Below, piece by piece: positions 41,983 through 53,907 of a stretch of 64,000 nucleotides of DNA; position 1 is the stretch's first letter, and each line of letters opens with the position of its first letter. The notes beneath the pieces were generated by a model. The model was not told the DNA's origin. It was given only the letters and a program-made list of their open reading frames with translations, and did no database searches. This DNA comes from Semisulcospira habei (taxonomy: Eukaryota; Mollusca; Gastropoda; Semisulcospiridae): NCBI GenBank assembly GCA_036245525.1, contig BTPG01000003.1:163118760-163182759 (forward strand), in the 5' to 3' direction. The translations under genes were made by a program, and so were the position numbers.

Positions 41983-42344
41983 CTTGATATATCAGCTGAG
42001 CTCATATATAAATATTGATTTCTATCTCACATTGCAAGTGTGTAATAAATATGAATGTGGGCCGACTTTTTTTCCGTCCAGCTTGTTGTTTTAGATACCG
42101 CTGTAGGGACTGGCTCTCAGCACGCAAAAGGGCTTAGACTTGCTTTAGACCACAGGCACTCGACAGCAAGCTCGTAACTTTCCTGTATTACGCTTGTGTA
42201 CAAAGAATTACCGCCTCTCTAGAGACTGCCATTGTATAAAAGCCCGTATGTCCATTTTTAAGAAAAGCGAGATTTTCATTGTTACACTATGAAATACCGC
42301 TTTTCTAAAAAAAAAAAAAAACAACAACAACACCTTGACCTAAT

Positions 42345-42696
42345 TACTTACTTACTTACGCCTGTCACCCCTACCCGGGTATAGGCCGTCGACGAGAGAC
42401 CTCCAGCAACTCCTGTCCTGTGCTTCTCCTTCGATTCTACTCCAGGTGGTTCCCAGTCTCTTGATGTCTGCTTGGAGGTCTCGACGCCAGGAGTTTCTCG
42501 GCCTACCTCTTTTCCTCTTTCCCTGGGGGTTCCATGACAATGCCTGCCTAGTGATACTGGAAGCTGGCTTTCTCAGACTGTGACCGATCCATCCCCATCT
42601 TCTTCGCCCAATTTCATTCTCTGCTGTTATCTGCTCTGTTCTCTCCCAGAGTCTGACGTTGCTGATCTTCTCTGGCCAGTGGATTTGCAAAATTCT
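42345..42696 (-). mobile_element. Second LINE family, 3' fragment
   Basis: The minus strand encodes a typical LINE C-terminus (IGHSLRKPASSITRQALSWN, RGRPRNSWRRDLQADIKRL, then GLYPGRGDRRK) and a TAAG-repeat tail. A 12-bp duplication CCTTGACCTAAT lies at 42333-42344 and 42697-42708. It is distinct from the family at 29226/30464 by tail and sequence. Confidence 0.93.
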
Positions 42697-42708
42697 CCTT
42701 GACCTAAT

Positions 42709-43092
42709 GGCTCTTGCAATATAACGGCAGATACGGTGTGCACACCAGGCGTGATACAGGAACATTTCAGGATTGTAGTCGAGTGCCTGTGGGTTAGACA
42801 CATATAAATATTCAGGTTACACTCAAGTTCATACATCGTGTTTTAAGAGTCAAACAAAACCAGAAAAAAAAACTTTTGTTTCTGTAATTTTGTGTGTAGT
42901 CTATGACAGCATAGGGTCTTAGGTTAAAAATCACAGACCAGCACACATGAACATGCAAAGTGCTGTTGAAAAACACCGGTAGCCGCAGAGACTGTCTCTT
43001 CACGCAAACTTGATAGGGCTCTAGCGTGTAGTGCAGGAAACTCATAGCCGCTACGAGAATTTTAAAAGTGGCCTGCTCCAGGCAATAAAGTG
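42709..43092. other. No gene seen; H8 fragment
   Basis: AAAATCACAGACCAGCACAC at about 42929-42949 is one arm end of the H8 palindrome found complete at 44341. The rest looks unique. Confidence 0.45.
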
Positions 43093-43255
43093 TTAACCCC
43101 TTCACTGCCAAGAAAACGTGAACACGATCCAACTGCAAGAGACATAGATCCTTATGAGCCCCAGGAGGATCTATGCCTCTTGCTGAGACCAATGTGTATC
43201 CATCTGTGAAACCGGTCGTAGGCGGCAAAAACTTAAATCTACTCAGCAGGTCCAA
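43093..43255. repeat. Family H2 element, right end lost
   Basis: Starts TTAACCCCTTCACTGCCAAG. The central hairpin 43135-43184 is GCAAGAGACATAGATCC ... GGATCTATGCCTCTTGC with a shortened centre. Confidence 0.8.
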
Positions 43256-43572
43256 ATATTTGTTTGGGAATATTTTCTAGCATCCCCCTTCGGGGGGAAC
43301 ACTGGATATTCTCCAGTGGATGGCGGGGCGCCTGGGGGTAGTCCCTATTACTTCATGTAGTAGGTGTTCAGTTGAAGGCTCAAAATATCTAATAAGCGAT
43401 GCAGTCACAAAAAGGGTAGCTGATGTCCTGATGACACAATGCAAGCTTACCAGCCTGGAATTCCATGGCATTAGCACAGCATTCTCAGAATTTAATGAAA
43501 ATTTACGTCCCTTGGAGCTACTCTAATTGAGTGCATTTTTTGGCTTTGGGCGACGCCTTTGTTATAAGTAAA

Positions 43573-43673
<101 letters not shown>

Positions 43674-43739
43674 GACGGTTATGGCTTTTGTTCGTTATAT
43701 ATATATGGGACGGTTATGGCTTTTGTTCGTGGAATGAAC

Positions 43740-44340
43740 ACAGATTTCAGATATGATAAATGTACGTGCAGTGACCGAGAAGAGGTTAATAAATCGCCAT
43801 ATATTCTTTACAACTGTTTTTAGAATGTATTACAATAAAGCTCAGTGGAGTGGGACACAATGGCCAGCTTCACTGATGAAGTTTATGAATGTGGTTTGAA
43901 GTGAATGGCCGGCCAATGGCGTTTATGAATGTCGTATGACGTTTGAATGTCGTGAAACGACAGACCCCTCTGCTCTTCTTCTCCTTTGTATACTTACATG
44001 GGGGAGCGGAAAACCTATGCCCCGGCCGTGTCACGTCTATACTCACACGATTTGTGAAAACAAGGGCAGACTGAACAGTCTCAGTTGAGACAACAATGAC
44101 AACCGGCCGTTGTATCGGCAAAATTTTGCAGTCGCGGCACGTAACAGATCGCCTTAACAATAGCATACAGATGACAAAACATTACTATTACGCTGAATGC
44201 AAGAGCAATGCATTGTACAAAACACCTGCAGTTGTGCCGATTAGCTACTAGCACACACAAAAGGCTTAAGTTTTCGAAAGAGCCACTTATGGGGCCACAC
44301 ATAAAACTACGCATTTGCGTCGGCGACTGAGTATGTCTAT
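43740..44340. other. No gene seen
   Basis: Unique-looking intergenic sequence. GAATGTCGTATGACG / GAATGTCGTGAAACG are local near-repeats at about 43927-43960. Confidence 0.4.
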
Positions 44341-44401
44341 GCTGGTCTGTGATTTTGGACCTTACGGCCACAGGCCGTAAGGTCCAAAATCACAGACCAG
44401 C
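44341..44401. repeat. Family H8 perfect palindrome
   Basis: 29-bp arms GCTGGTCTGTGATTTTGGAC + CTTACGGCC with exact complement around ACA. Fragments are at about 42929, 50068 and 59130. Confidence 0.97.
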
Positions 44402-44622
44402 ACACATATAGTGACAGAAATGGAATTCAAGAAATGGAATTCAGTCGTTATAATGTAAGAAAGAGCATTCGTTTCTTCTCGTAGTTCATAGTGCACACTG
44501 ACTGGCCAGCAGTCAGCAGTACACATTTGACGGTGGAAGAAATATCGTTCTAGTTCTTGTTCCGTCTCTGTGCTGATAAACACTGAACACAGATTGCTGA
44601 GGCTTGCCCATTATACAACAAA

Positions 44623-44710
44623 TTAACACATTCAGTCGAGACGTGCTGTGTACGGATACGCGGCTTAACGAAACGTATCAATATGCCGCAAGTCAGTCTC
44701 GAATGAGTCA
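44623..44710. repeat. Family H4 palindrome, decayed centre
   Basis: TTAACACATTCAGTCGAGAC ... GTCTCGAATGAGTCA. Confidence 0.8.
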
Positions 44711-44799
44711 AGGACACGGTAGTAGCCCACGGTACCTTTGAAAGAAGTGCCAGCTGTCCGTCTGTCAGCAGTGAAGGCGTAAGTATAACAAATGGCAAA

Positions 44800-45560
44800 A
44801 ACAGGTGTTTTTTTATTTTAACAGCTAGAAACTGACGTGATCAACTCATTTATTCATGGTTGCTGGAAAGTCGTGATCAATACCTGTAGCCTTTTATTTA
44901 AAGCATCCATGTGCAAATTGATACATACAAACTCTGATAGTATGAGACTATCCTTTATCTGCCTGTATTCACGTGCAAACTTGTAGGCGAATTTTGTGCA
45001 TGTCAGTCTGTTTGAATTTAACCCCTCGACTACCACTGACGATATACCGCTGCAGCGCCGGATCAATCAGTTTTCAAGGGGGGGGGGATGCTCAACTTTT
45101 TTTTCTTTTCTATTGCAAGGGTCTAGTATATATCAAAACACCACAACCGAAACTGTTCTTCTGAGTCTGACGTTTTTGAAAGTTTCTAACCTGGTGTTAC
45201 GAACGGTACTGAAACACAAGCGTTACAACTCAATTTTAAACACACTTATTTATAGTTTGATGCCAGCCGAGGGGAGGGGGAAGGGGGAGGAGGGGGAGGG
45301 TGCTGTAGTACCAAAGCACCCCCCCCCCTGGATCCGGCCCTGCGCTCGAGCGGAAAAGACGCGGCGTATTGTGTGAGTGAAAGTTTGCACATAAAGTAGC
45401 TTTCAAAGCTCCAGGGGCCTGTTGCGTGAGCGAGCTTAGTCCGGCAACTGGCCCCAGCTTCCAGCCCTGCGGCGCCTTGAGCATCTTTATTAGATGGATA
45501 CATGCGCCGCCAAAGGGCATACCACACCATGAATAAGTCTTAGAACAGTAATGGACAGAA
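44800..45560. other. No gene seen
   Basis: G-rich (45078-45088, 45272-45300) and C-rich (45319-45328) stretches with low-complexity frames. No coding motif. Confidence 0.4.
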
Positions 45561-45562
45561 CC

Positions 45563-45655
45563 TTAACCCTTTGGGTGTCGGTAGCGGTTTTAGTCGCGAT
45601 GATTCCTGAAGGAATCATCGCGACTAAAAACCGCTACCGACACCCAAAGGGTTAA
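45563..45655. repeat. Family H3 near-perfect TTAA-bounded palindrome
   Basis: TTAACCCTTTGGGTGTCGGT ... ACCGACACCCAAAGGGTTAA. The arms differ by a single A in 45 bp and the loop is two bases. This is the best reference copy of the family. Confidence 0.97.
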
Positions 45656-45737
45656 ACAATAGACGAACACGCCATTTCGGTTTCAGTAGTCGCTAAGTGC
45701 TCGTTAAACCTTCGATAGTAGTCATAGAAAATGGCTG

Positions 45738-45850
45738 TTAACCCCTTGCCTGCTAAAAAAGATACCGCTCGGCGGAACTTAAGACGCGTATTTACGCGTC
45801 GTCAGTTTCCGCCGAGCAATATCGTCACCGAGTAGCAGTCAAGGGGTTAA
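45738..45850. repeat. Family H5 TTAA-bounded palindrome
   Basis: TTAACCCCTTGCCTGCTA ... AGCAGTCAAGGGGTTAA, with inner arms GCTCGGCGGAA / TTCCGCCGAGC and centre GACGCGTATTTACGCGTC. Single copy in the window. Confidence 0.92.
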
Positions 45851-46016
45851 TTAAGCGCAAAAGACTCTTTAGCTGTTGAAACAGGCTGCTGCAAAGGTTC
45901 TTACAAGTTTAGCCTATTCATATTCTATACGTAGGTCATTACATGTGTTCACGTGATCATAAATGACAACTGTCCTTTGTTCCTGTCTCTGTTTGTTCAC
46001 TTCTGCAGCAACGCAG

Positions 46017-46102
46017 TTTAGCTCTTTCGATACGTGCCGCATCCGGATTCGCGGCTTTACGCGGGCCGCGAATCCGGATGCAGCACGAATCGAAAGAGTT
46101 AA
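46017..46102. repeat. Family H4 palindrome
   Basis: TTTAGCTCTTTCGATACGTG ... CACGAATCGAAAGAGTTAA around GCATCCGGATTCGCGG and its complement. Confidence 0.9.
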
Positions 46103-46402
46103 AATTGTCTTCTGAGTACTCAAGTCGCATGAGGCGTGAACTGACCGTGGCAGCTGAATGTTGTAGTGCCTGCTCCAGGTCCGGTGGCGGCGCCTGGCTG
46201 AGCAGTCAGTAACTTTCAGCTATCACGGTGGTGCCTTCTTTATCGGTACGCGCAAGGAGCGAGAGAGACTTCTGGGAATTTCCGGGTCTGAAAGGGTCGA
46301 TTATTGTAGGATTGGTACTTTGCACGCACTGACGAGGGCTCAGTGGACTCCACTCGAGGATTTACAAGTAATTTAACATTGATGTGGAGTTTCGACCACT
46401 CC

Positions 46403-46613
46403 TTAACCCCTTCAGTGCCAATGGTCGCAGAAATCATGTTAATTAGTACTTCATGCCAAAGAGCTCCCAGCCGTCCGAGGACGATATGAAACGCAAACTG
46501 GCGTCAGCAAGAGACATAGATCCTCATGAGCCCCCGCAACTGCGGGGGCTCATGAGGATCTGTGCCTCTTGCAGTTGGAATGTGTTCATTTTTTTCGCCA
46601 GTGAAGGGGTTAA
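46403..46613. repeat. Family H2 full-length TTAA-bounded element (reference copy)
   Basis: Starts TTAACCCCTTCAGTGCC and ends GCCAGTGAAGGGGTTAA. The central palindrome at 46507-46572 reads GCAAGAGACATAGATCCTCA ... GGATCTGTGCCTCTTGC. It is 211 bp, with an unpaired left spacer. Confidence 0.93.
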
Positions 46614-46979
46614 CCCCTTCTACCGGCAGCCGGGATTGAAGGGTGGACTGTAACAGCTCTAAGCTAACGCGAGTAGATTCGCTGAGCGTCTGTAAACAAA
46701 CGTCACACCATTGTCAGTATGATATCGAACAATCACGCTGGCGGGTGGCGTGAAGGGTGCATGGGTCTTTCCGTGATCCCATCTTGAACCAAGTGAACGC
46801 AATAATGACTGTTGTTATGTTATCATATGCTTACTATTATCAATTTGTAATCTGTGTCAATGTTTTAAAGAAAATCCTTGCACGTACGTTCAACTCTGAG
46901 TTCAGCATGCCGATTTGTCTGTTGTTGTTTTTGCTTGCGTTACTCGGCTAAACATTTCCATGATCACCAAGCAGGGGAC

Positions 46980-47115
46980 GGGGGGTGGGGGGGGGGGGGG
47001 GGGGGGGTAGGGGTAGGGGGTGGGGGGGCGTGGGAGGAGGATTGCCTGTGTGGATGCTAATCTGCTCGATTAACCAGCCGTTTCTTCTCCCCCAGCCCAT
47101 CTCTTCATTTAAAAA
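46980..47115. repeat. G-run and A-run tracts
   Basis: G-rich tract at 46980-47040 and A-run at 47110-47124. They produce long glycine/proline frames that are not genes. Confidence 0.9.
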
Positions 47116-47174
47116 AAAAAAAAAATCGTTCAACTGGAGGTTTCCATTGCAAGAGACAGTGGTTCTCTCCCATG

Positions 47175-47243
47175 GTGCTCGGGCCGACTTCGGCCGCAGT
47201 TGGCCCGCGCGGGCCAACTGCGGCCGACGTCGGCCCGAGGACC
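47175..47243. repeat. Family H6 GC-rich palindrome (best copy)
   Basis: GGTGCTCGGGCCGACTTCGG ... CCGACGTCGGCCCGAGGACC, centre TTGGCCCGCGCGGGCCAA. Two or three mismatches over about 33-bp arms. Confidence 0.92.
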
Positions 47244-47499
47244 TTTTGCGTAAGGAAACATTAGGGGTCGTCTCCCAAATTCAGCATAATAACACAAATC
47301 ACTCGAGATTGGCATCTTGTTAGGAGGCAGGGGTTTTTAAACGACCCCTCAACACGCCAGCTCCGCCAATGAGAAGATCTTCTGTGACCTCACGACTGAG
47401 CAAGTGCTGTTTTACGCGGCATTGCAGCTCTAAAACACCACGGTGGGCAATCGGCCGCCTGTACCATAAGAACAGACATATATTGTAACATCACCAAGA

Positions 47500-47860
47500 A
47501 GCATATATATAGATTATCATGAGCATCCTCCCCCCCCCCCCCTCCCCTCCCGACAGAGTGGTGAGGTAAAAGGGAATCTGTCTGTTGATGTTGCTAAGTT
47601 TTTGTAGAATGCATCGTAAGATTGCTTACTCCGTGGAAACGGTCTGTACGGACCCCTCCCCCCAAAAACAAACAAACAAACAAAAACCCCAAGCAAACAC
47701 ACCCCAAACAAACAAACAAACAAACAAACAAACAAACACCCCCACCCCAACAAAAAAAAAACAAAAAAACAACAAAAACAACAACCCGGCAACAAACATA
47801 AACAACAAACAAACAACAACAAAAACAACACGCAAAACTGTCAACGGATGCAAGCGACGC
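47500..47860. repeat. H2 half, C-run and AAAC-rich tract
   Basis: A degenerate H2 half at 47492-47525 runs into a C-run (47529-47542). 47665-47835 is almost free of G and T on the + strand (repeats of CAAA/ACAA), which creates long spurious frames. Confidence 0.85.
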
Positions 47861-48128
47861 ATATGCTCATAAACATCAGCGGCAGGTGCGGGGCTAATAA
47901 GAATCTAGATGACTTTTGCTGGGGCTAGAGTTACATCTACATTGTTATGTTTATTCAGCCGGAATGTATCGAATACATACATTCGTTTACCCACCGTGGA
48001 GTCTACAATGGAAGAAGGTTCGAGAAAATCTTTCTTCGAGGGTCTGATTAGCTTCACCTCTGGCTAATGTTGGCACTATACTTGTGCTATCAGTTGTTGA
48101 TTCATCTTCCGCTGCTGTTCTTTGTCAT

Positions 48129-48310
48129 TTAACCCCCTCACTGCCAGTGGACGCAGATTTATGTTTCTGAACCTTCCAGGGAGCATGGACATTAAGAGGT
48201 GCCAGCAAGAGGCATAGATCCTCATGAGCCCCCGCAACTGCGGGGGCTCATGAGGATCTATACCTCTAGCATTTGGGTGGTGTTCAGTTTTTCTCGGCCG
48301 TAAAGGGGTT
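48129..48310. repeat. Family H2 element
   Basis: Starts TTAACCCCCTCACTGCC and ends TCGGCCGTAAAGGGGTTA. Hairpin 48203-48270, with one mismatch pair in the outer arm. Confidence 0.9.
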
Positions 48311-48409
48311 ACAGAACGCTAAATTGCAAAATGACTGGGAAAACTCGCGTCTAGGGTTAACAATGTTTATGCTGAACTATGGGTCAATGCCCGGGGTTGA
48401 GGAACCATG

Positions 48410-48500
48410 ACAGTTCAAAGGTAATGCCGAATTAGCTTGGCGCACGGGAAGGAACCACGCTAATACATCACTTCTCTCTAAATGTCATGGTCGATCCATC
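48410..48500. repeat. Family H1 element, decayed
   Basis: ACCATGACAGTTCAAAGGTA ... AATGTCATGGTCGATCCATC with AGCTTGGCGC in the middle. Confidence 0.6.
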
Positions 48501-48571
48501 TCTCACGGCTGGTTCACAGTCTTCAGAGAAACTGCCAAGTTACCCTTAAGGGATCGCTAGGTGTGAATGAG

Positions 48572-48673
48572 TTAACCCACAGGCTGTAGGCAGCGCTTTT
48601 TGTCGCGATGACTCCTCGGTGATTCCTGCAGGAATCATCGCGACAAAAAGCGCTACCGACAGCCAAACGGTTA
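48572..48673. repeat. Family H3 palindrome with internal insertion
   Basis: TTAACCCACAGGCTGTAGG ... CCGACAGCCAAACGGTTA. The left arm carries an extra GATGACTCCTCGGT before GATTCCTGCAGGAATCATCG. Confidence 0.85.
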
Positions 48674-48888
48674 GGTATATTTCACCGATAAGTTGATAGT
48701 AACATCGAGAAGTCGGACACGGAAACTGCCCCGTGATATTTTGTTGGGAGCGCACAAATTCATATTTCATTTCTTTTTTTTATTACCCCGCGGGATGCAT
48801 CCGACGATGCCGATAAGACCGTATTTCTACCTTGCTGTTCAACTAGTAAGCCCTTAACTGCCGGGGGTTAGGCGAAAGCTACCCATCT

Positions 48889-48954
48889 GCAAGAGACATC
48901 AATCCTCATGAGTCCCCGCGGTCGCAGGGGCTCATGAGGATTGATGTCTCTTGG
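48889..48954. repeat. Family H2 palindrome
   Basis: GCAAGAGACATCAATCCTCA ... TGAGGATTGATGTCTCTTGG. The CATCAA variant is present in both arms. Confidence 0.92.
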
Positions 48955-48979
48955 TTGTCCTGTGTCTTTTGTGCCCATG

Positions 48980-49045
48980 CCCGCCTTGAGATGGCCTTAG
49001 TCGGCTGCTCGGCGTTAAGCCCAACTAGCTAACTAACTAACCAAC
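48980..49045 (+). mobile_element. 66-bp retroposon 3' end
   Basis: TTGAGATGGCCTTAGTCGGC and GCTCGGCGTTAAGCCC end in a CTAA repeat. An exact 12-bp duplication TTTGTGCCCATG lies at 48968-48979 and 49046-49057. Same family as 22501-22553. Confidence 0.92.
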
Positions 49046-49370
49046 TTTGTGCCCATGTTTGGTCCCATTTTGTTTGCGTTGTTGACGCGAAAGTCGGTCA
49101 GTGTGCAGTGGTTTCAGACGCGAAATCCGCCGCGTCCACTGGCAGTCATGGGGTTAAATCACCAGCATTATCCGAACAGTAGCGTCAGTAGCGGTGAAGG
49201 GTTTAATTTACAATCAAGCTGCGCATTTGGTTTACTAAGTATATTAAACCTTTCTGATTTTGTTGTGTTTTTGAGACCTCACACCAACAGGTCCATTCTA
49301 ATGTACGTCCTTTCTGTTTATGACGGCAGTTCTTCCCCCCCCCCCCTTCCCCCCTCCCACACACGCACGC

Positions 49371-49373
49371 ACG

Positions 49374-49421
<48 letters not shown>

Positions 49422-49423
49422 GG

Positions 49424-49485
<62 letters not shown>
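49371..49485. repeat. (CA)n microsatellite
   Basis: About 110 bp of CA interrupted by CCGGC, preceded by a C-run (49336-49357). Confidence 0.97.
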
Positions 49486-49487
<2 letters not shown>

Positions 49488-49640
49488 AAAACAGCACTGT
49501 CCAAAAAACTATTTGCAGTAGACGACACTGATTACATCAATATGATCCACTTCGCTTATAACAAGGTCGGATAATACGACGGACAACTCCCAACAATGAA
49601 CGAAATTAATGTCGCGGTATATAACCAGCTTGTACCACGC

Positions 49641-49743
49641 GCATAGACAACACTCCAAACATCTCCAAGAGGCATAGATCTTCATGAGCCCAGGGGCTCA
49701 TGAAGATCTATGCCTCATGGAGACGTTTAGAGTGTTGTGTATG
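49641..49743. repeat. Family H2 palindrome with extended arms
   Basis: Arms run from GCATAGACAACACTCCAAAC through CAAGAGGCATAGATCTTCAT to a centre AGCCCAGGGGCT. The outer 20 bp are also paired (AGAGTGTTGTGTATGC). Confidence 0.92.
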
Positions 49744-50112
49744 CTTAGGGCAGACGCTAGTTATCCGCTGTGACTTCGCTCTCGTTCGTTGTTCGGAGTC
49801 GTTCGTTTCAAACGGAACCTCACTACTATTGTCAGGGGTCACGACACAACACTTTTTCTATGCAGATTACTTCGTTTATGACAAACTGCTGGTAAAGTAA
49901 CAACGAAATTATTGGAGTCCGCAGGTGATTTGTTATATCCACGGTTTACTGTACTGGCATTACGACTGTGGTCTGTTTTCGTGCCACTATAGAGATACGT
50001 AAACAAAACATTGACAACTTTAGGAATTTATCGTATGTCCATTTACACAGATGTGCGTATGTATGTGATTTTGAAGCCGTAAGGTCCTAAATCACCGGCA
50101 TGTACATACAAA
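49744..50112. other. No gene seen
   Basis: Unique-looking sequence. GTATGTATGTGATTTTGAAG ... GGCATGTACATAC at 50057-50110 is a decayed H8 palindrome. Confidence 0.45.
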
Positions 50113-50331
50113 TTAACCCTCTTAAAAAAATTAAAAAAAAACCACGGCCGCAATTTTGGAGGTGTTACCTAACAACTATATATCAGTTGCAGGAGATGTA
50201 GTGACCATGATAATTCAAGGGTAGTGCCAGATTAGCTTGGCGCCTTCATGCGCCAAGCTAATCCGGCACTACCCTTGAACTTGAATATCATGATCAATTC
50301 ATCTCCTGCTGTAGGGCACTACATGGGTTAA
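50113..50331. repeat. Family H1 TTAA-bounded palindromic element
   Basis: Starts TTAACCCTCTTAAAAAA and ends GGCACTACATGGGTTAA. Inner arms GGTAGTGCCAGATTAGCTTG / CAAGCTAATCCGGCACTACC. Confidence 0.9.
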
Positions 50332-51264
50332 GAAAGAAAGAAGATACAATAGGAAGAAACTGCGTTTTGACAACACTATAAAAACCGCGCAGCTGGTTGT
50401 GGAAGTGTGCAGTTTGAATCGTAAAACACCCATCGATAACACAAGCACAAAAACTGACTTTTACATTTAATACTTGTTGAGGCACAATATTGCTAATATT
50501 AATTCCTCTTTACTGCCGGAGAGAAACCAACATGCCCGAGTAACCGCTGCTATCAATGCCCGTAAAAATAAAAAAAAATCAGTACTGAGGACATCATCAG
50601 GACTGATATCATCCGCACTACTGATATTCCCGTGTTGCCATCTTACTATCAGTTTCCGTTTGGTTTCGCCTTTATTGCATTCTGATTGCAGCTCTATTAC
50701 TTACCTCGCTAACACTACTCTCAGTCTCTCTCTCTCTTTCCCCCAGTAGTAAAACGTATTCGGACCCACCGGCGACGGTCGCAGTCGGGCGCGAGCACTA
50801 CATCCGGCCACTGCGGCCGTCCTGACCGTGGTCAGTAGTCCCTCCCTCCCACCCGGCTCATTCCTCGGTGACCGTATTGTGCCATTCAGAATGCATGCAT
50901 TTATAAAAGAAACTGTCTTTGGTTTCAGGATTTGGTATGGGAACTAAACATTCACTGCCGCCGGAAAGAAGTGGACGGCCGATTACAATTTCACCGATTT
51001 TCTGCAAGAACTGCCCACGGTTGCAGTCGCGGGCTGGCTCAACCTAACTTACTGTGCACGTGGCATCCGGCCTATATGATCCTCATAGACAATCCCGGTT
51101 CAGTGGTAGGCAAAGTGGTGCCAAGATCAAACTTGTGATTTACGCCCGTGTTTGAAGACGGAGGATTTAGACGAGGTTTCCTCTTTTCGGTGATGCTGTT
51201 CAAGTTACAACCGGGCATGTCATCGGGCCAGGGATTGATCAGTCGGACTGATATCGATCCTCAA
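50332..51264. other. No gene seen
   Basis: Unique-looking sequence. About 50760-50830 is a weak H6-like GC palindrome. Chance frames only. Confidence 0.4.
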
Positions 51265-51328
51265 TGAGGCATACTGATTCTCATTAGCCAATGCGACTGC
51301 AGGGGCTCATGAGAATCTATGCCTCTAG
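51265..51328. repeat. Family H2 palindrome, decayed left arm
   Basis: ATGAGGCATACTGATTCTCA ... TGAGAATCTATGCCTCT. Confidence 0.8.
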
Positions 51329-51919
51329 GTCTAAAATGAATCAACTAGCATTCACTTACGTAACTAGTCTTCGCTTTTTCTCAGACATAGGAGAAAGGCA
51401 CCGTGTTTCGTCGATAACCGAAACTGCGGCCATGCAGCCTACACACATTCATTCTTCCCTCGTCTCGCCTCCTATACTGCATCCGCTCGACGCCTAGACA
51501 CCCAATGCTCGACGCGCGACGGCCGAATTGCCCGCGACAGACAGTCGGACAAACTGCCTCGGCTCATGCGGCAAATGTCCGGCTGTGCCTTCAAGTTAGT
51601 GCTGGGAGTGCCTTCATCTAAGCCTCTGGCAGCTATTTATTTGTGTGCTGCTTAGTGTCGGTGATTCTGAGGATAATTAGAATCGTGTTCACTGACCACT
51701 GAACGACTGAGTGTGAGGCGGGTCTGTGCTGTAGTCCGACAGCCGCCAGTGAACTTACTACATGAATGAAATTGACACTGAGTGTGTCGTAAACCAAAGA
51801 AGTGAAAAATGACTGCGGCGGATATGCTAACTTCGCGTTCCGTCACGTTGGACGTGGAGGACAATGAGAAAGTGAGTTAACTTTTTTTTTTCCTTGTTAA
51901 AACTGTCTTTTCAGGAAAT

Positions 51920-52000
51920 ATTCACTCATTCGAGACGGATCGCATCCGGATACGCGGCTGTAGCCGCGTATCCGGATGCGACCCGTCTCGAATGAGTTAA
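51920..52000. repeat. Family H4 near-perfect palindrome
   Basis: TTCACTCATTCGAGACGGAT ... CCGTCTCGAATGAGTTAA around GCATCCGGATACGCGGCT and its complement. The left terminal TTAA is mutated to TTCA. Confidence 0.93.
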
Positions 52001-52014
52001 TACATAGTTCTTTT

Positions 52015-52620
52015 AAAGCGCAGTATCCGGCCCAGAATTCATGGCGCTGTACATCAAAATTATCATGTCAGATTCTACTCCAAAACTAAGCCAACACTGA
52101 AAACCCCAACGAAAAGCAAAACTTACAAACTAAAACGATGAATCAGTCAGTTTAAGATACAACATACAAATAATGACATAGACAGGCATTCAAACACGTG
52201 CACACTGATCTCTATACAGGTGCGATTTGAAAGTTACAAGACGGTGCACACACGGAATGAAACCGGGCCGATAACTAATCCATATCAATTGGCAGATTGA
52301 ACACAAATGCGTTTTCAAATGATCTGGCTTTGAAAATGGCCATGGACTGTGCGTGGCGGATGTTATGGGGCAGACTGTTCCATACTGCTGGACTGAAAAG
52401 AAAAGGAACGATGGCGGACATTCTGGGGCTGACAAGTATTATGTCGTCAGTGCTGGAGCGCAATGCTCGGTCGGGCGGGTGTATAGACTCTGAGGCAGGA
52501 GGACCGTATATTGGACGAGTATTTTCAAAATGCTTATATGTAGGGGATGTTATTTTGTAGTCAGATCTGTAGCTGTTTGAGCAAGGGCGTGATAAGGTCG
52601 CGTCTGGACTTTATCAGAAG
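52015..52620 (-). mobile_element. LINE (CR1/L2/Jockey-like) 3' region, degenerate
   Basis: The minus-strand frame at 52275-52463 contains FLFSPAVWNSLPHNIRHAQS and MAIFKA, the C-terminal region of many LINE polyproteins (WNSLP..R....FK). A frame change follows near 52310 (LKTHLCSI in the other frame). The boundaries are guessed. Confidence 0.65.
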
Positions 52621-52720
52621 TATTCTTGCTGCATGATTTTGTATCTTTTGTTATCTACGTAACAGTTCGGAATTGAGACGGGTCGCGATACAATAGAGCC
52701 TATTCATAACCAGTCTTTTT

Positions 52721-52768
52721 GCCCCCCCCCCCCCCACCCTCCCCCCCACCCCCCCCCCCAAAAAAAAA

Positions 52769-52800
<32 letters not shown>

Positions 52801-52805
52801 AAAAG
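52721..52805. repeat. C-run followed by A-run
   Basis: About 39 nt of mostly C are followed by about 46 nt of mostly A. Confidence 0.95.
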
Positions 52806-53880
52806 ACCGGTGAGAGGTAAAAAGGTATCACCTTTTAGTAAAGACTGCCATCTCAATGAATAATAAAAAGTGATCTCGCATAAGGGTGGCCACTCCAACC
52901 AGGTTTTACTGAAAGTAACAGGTTCATGGTCGATTCATGTCCTTTTGTAGTCGGTGTCACGATTGAATGCGCGGAACAGCTATGTTCTGTCTTTGTCCTT
53001 ACGGCACCTGGTATTATATACTGACTTCCGTTAAAAACGCGAAAAGTGGTTAAGTGTAAGTGTACCCGCAAACAAAGAGCCACCCTGACAGCAAAACAAG
53101 AAAATTTTATTTGTTGGTACTTCAGATGTTCAGCCTACTGTCTCAGCTACATTGACACAAAAATTGGATGAGTTATCGCCCATGGCTACCTTGGTGGACA
53201 CAGGGTTTCATTAGTGGTGAAAATAAGCAAAACTGGAACACTCTGTGAAGCAAGTTTCCTGTGATATGTTTTAACAGACAAGTTGTGTGGATTGCTTATG
53301 ATGTTATTAACTGCCTCAAACGAAATTTGACTCCAAAAATTCATTAGAGAACCAGAACGTCCGGTGCACATCATTTTCTTAATAAATCTTATTTGATTTA
53401 ATGTGAATTACATTCAAACCATTTTTTTTTTTATGCTCCAGTAACTGACACAGAGATAAAGAACACACCCATATCCATTTGATCAGGTAAATATGGCCGC
53501 TAACCTAAAAATAAAGAATTTTTCATTTTCATGTTTGTAGGTCATGTTTATTATTTAGGTGCCTTTGACAAACGAAAAGTAGGTCAAGACCAAACAGGTC
53601 AGATTTTCATGCACACGGACCCTAGTGACACTGCACATTGGTTGGCTTTCAGCTGTGTCCTGTTCAGATGCTCCCCATTTCACTTTCAATATCCTGTGAT
53701 GGTAGTGTCACTGATGACGCCAATAGTCAAGACTAAACATTATATTTGCACAAGACATAACACACTCTTTATAACATTTTCTAATAACTGAAATGACGTC
53801 AAAAGTCCAAATAACACGGATTAAAGCATATTTACGAAGAAAAGGGCTATGTTGAAAAATGTGCGTTTTTAATGGAAGTC
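52806..53880. other. No gene seen
   Basis: AT-rich sequence. The frame at 53531-53791 has no recognisable motif and no supporting splice context. Confidence 0.4.
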
Positions 53881-53881
53881 A

Positions 53882-53907
53882 CTATATATATATATTATAT
53901 ATATAAT

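Noticed and set aside
42352..42801. 149-residue minus-strand open frame as a host gene
   Set aside because: It is the 3' end of a LINE (42345-42696) whose frame runs by chance into flanking DNA beyond the target duplication.
47500..47872. Long frames on both strands
   Set aside because: They arise from an AAAC/GTTT-rich tract and a C-run. Composition is extreme and no motif is present.
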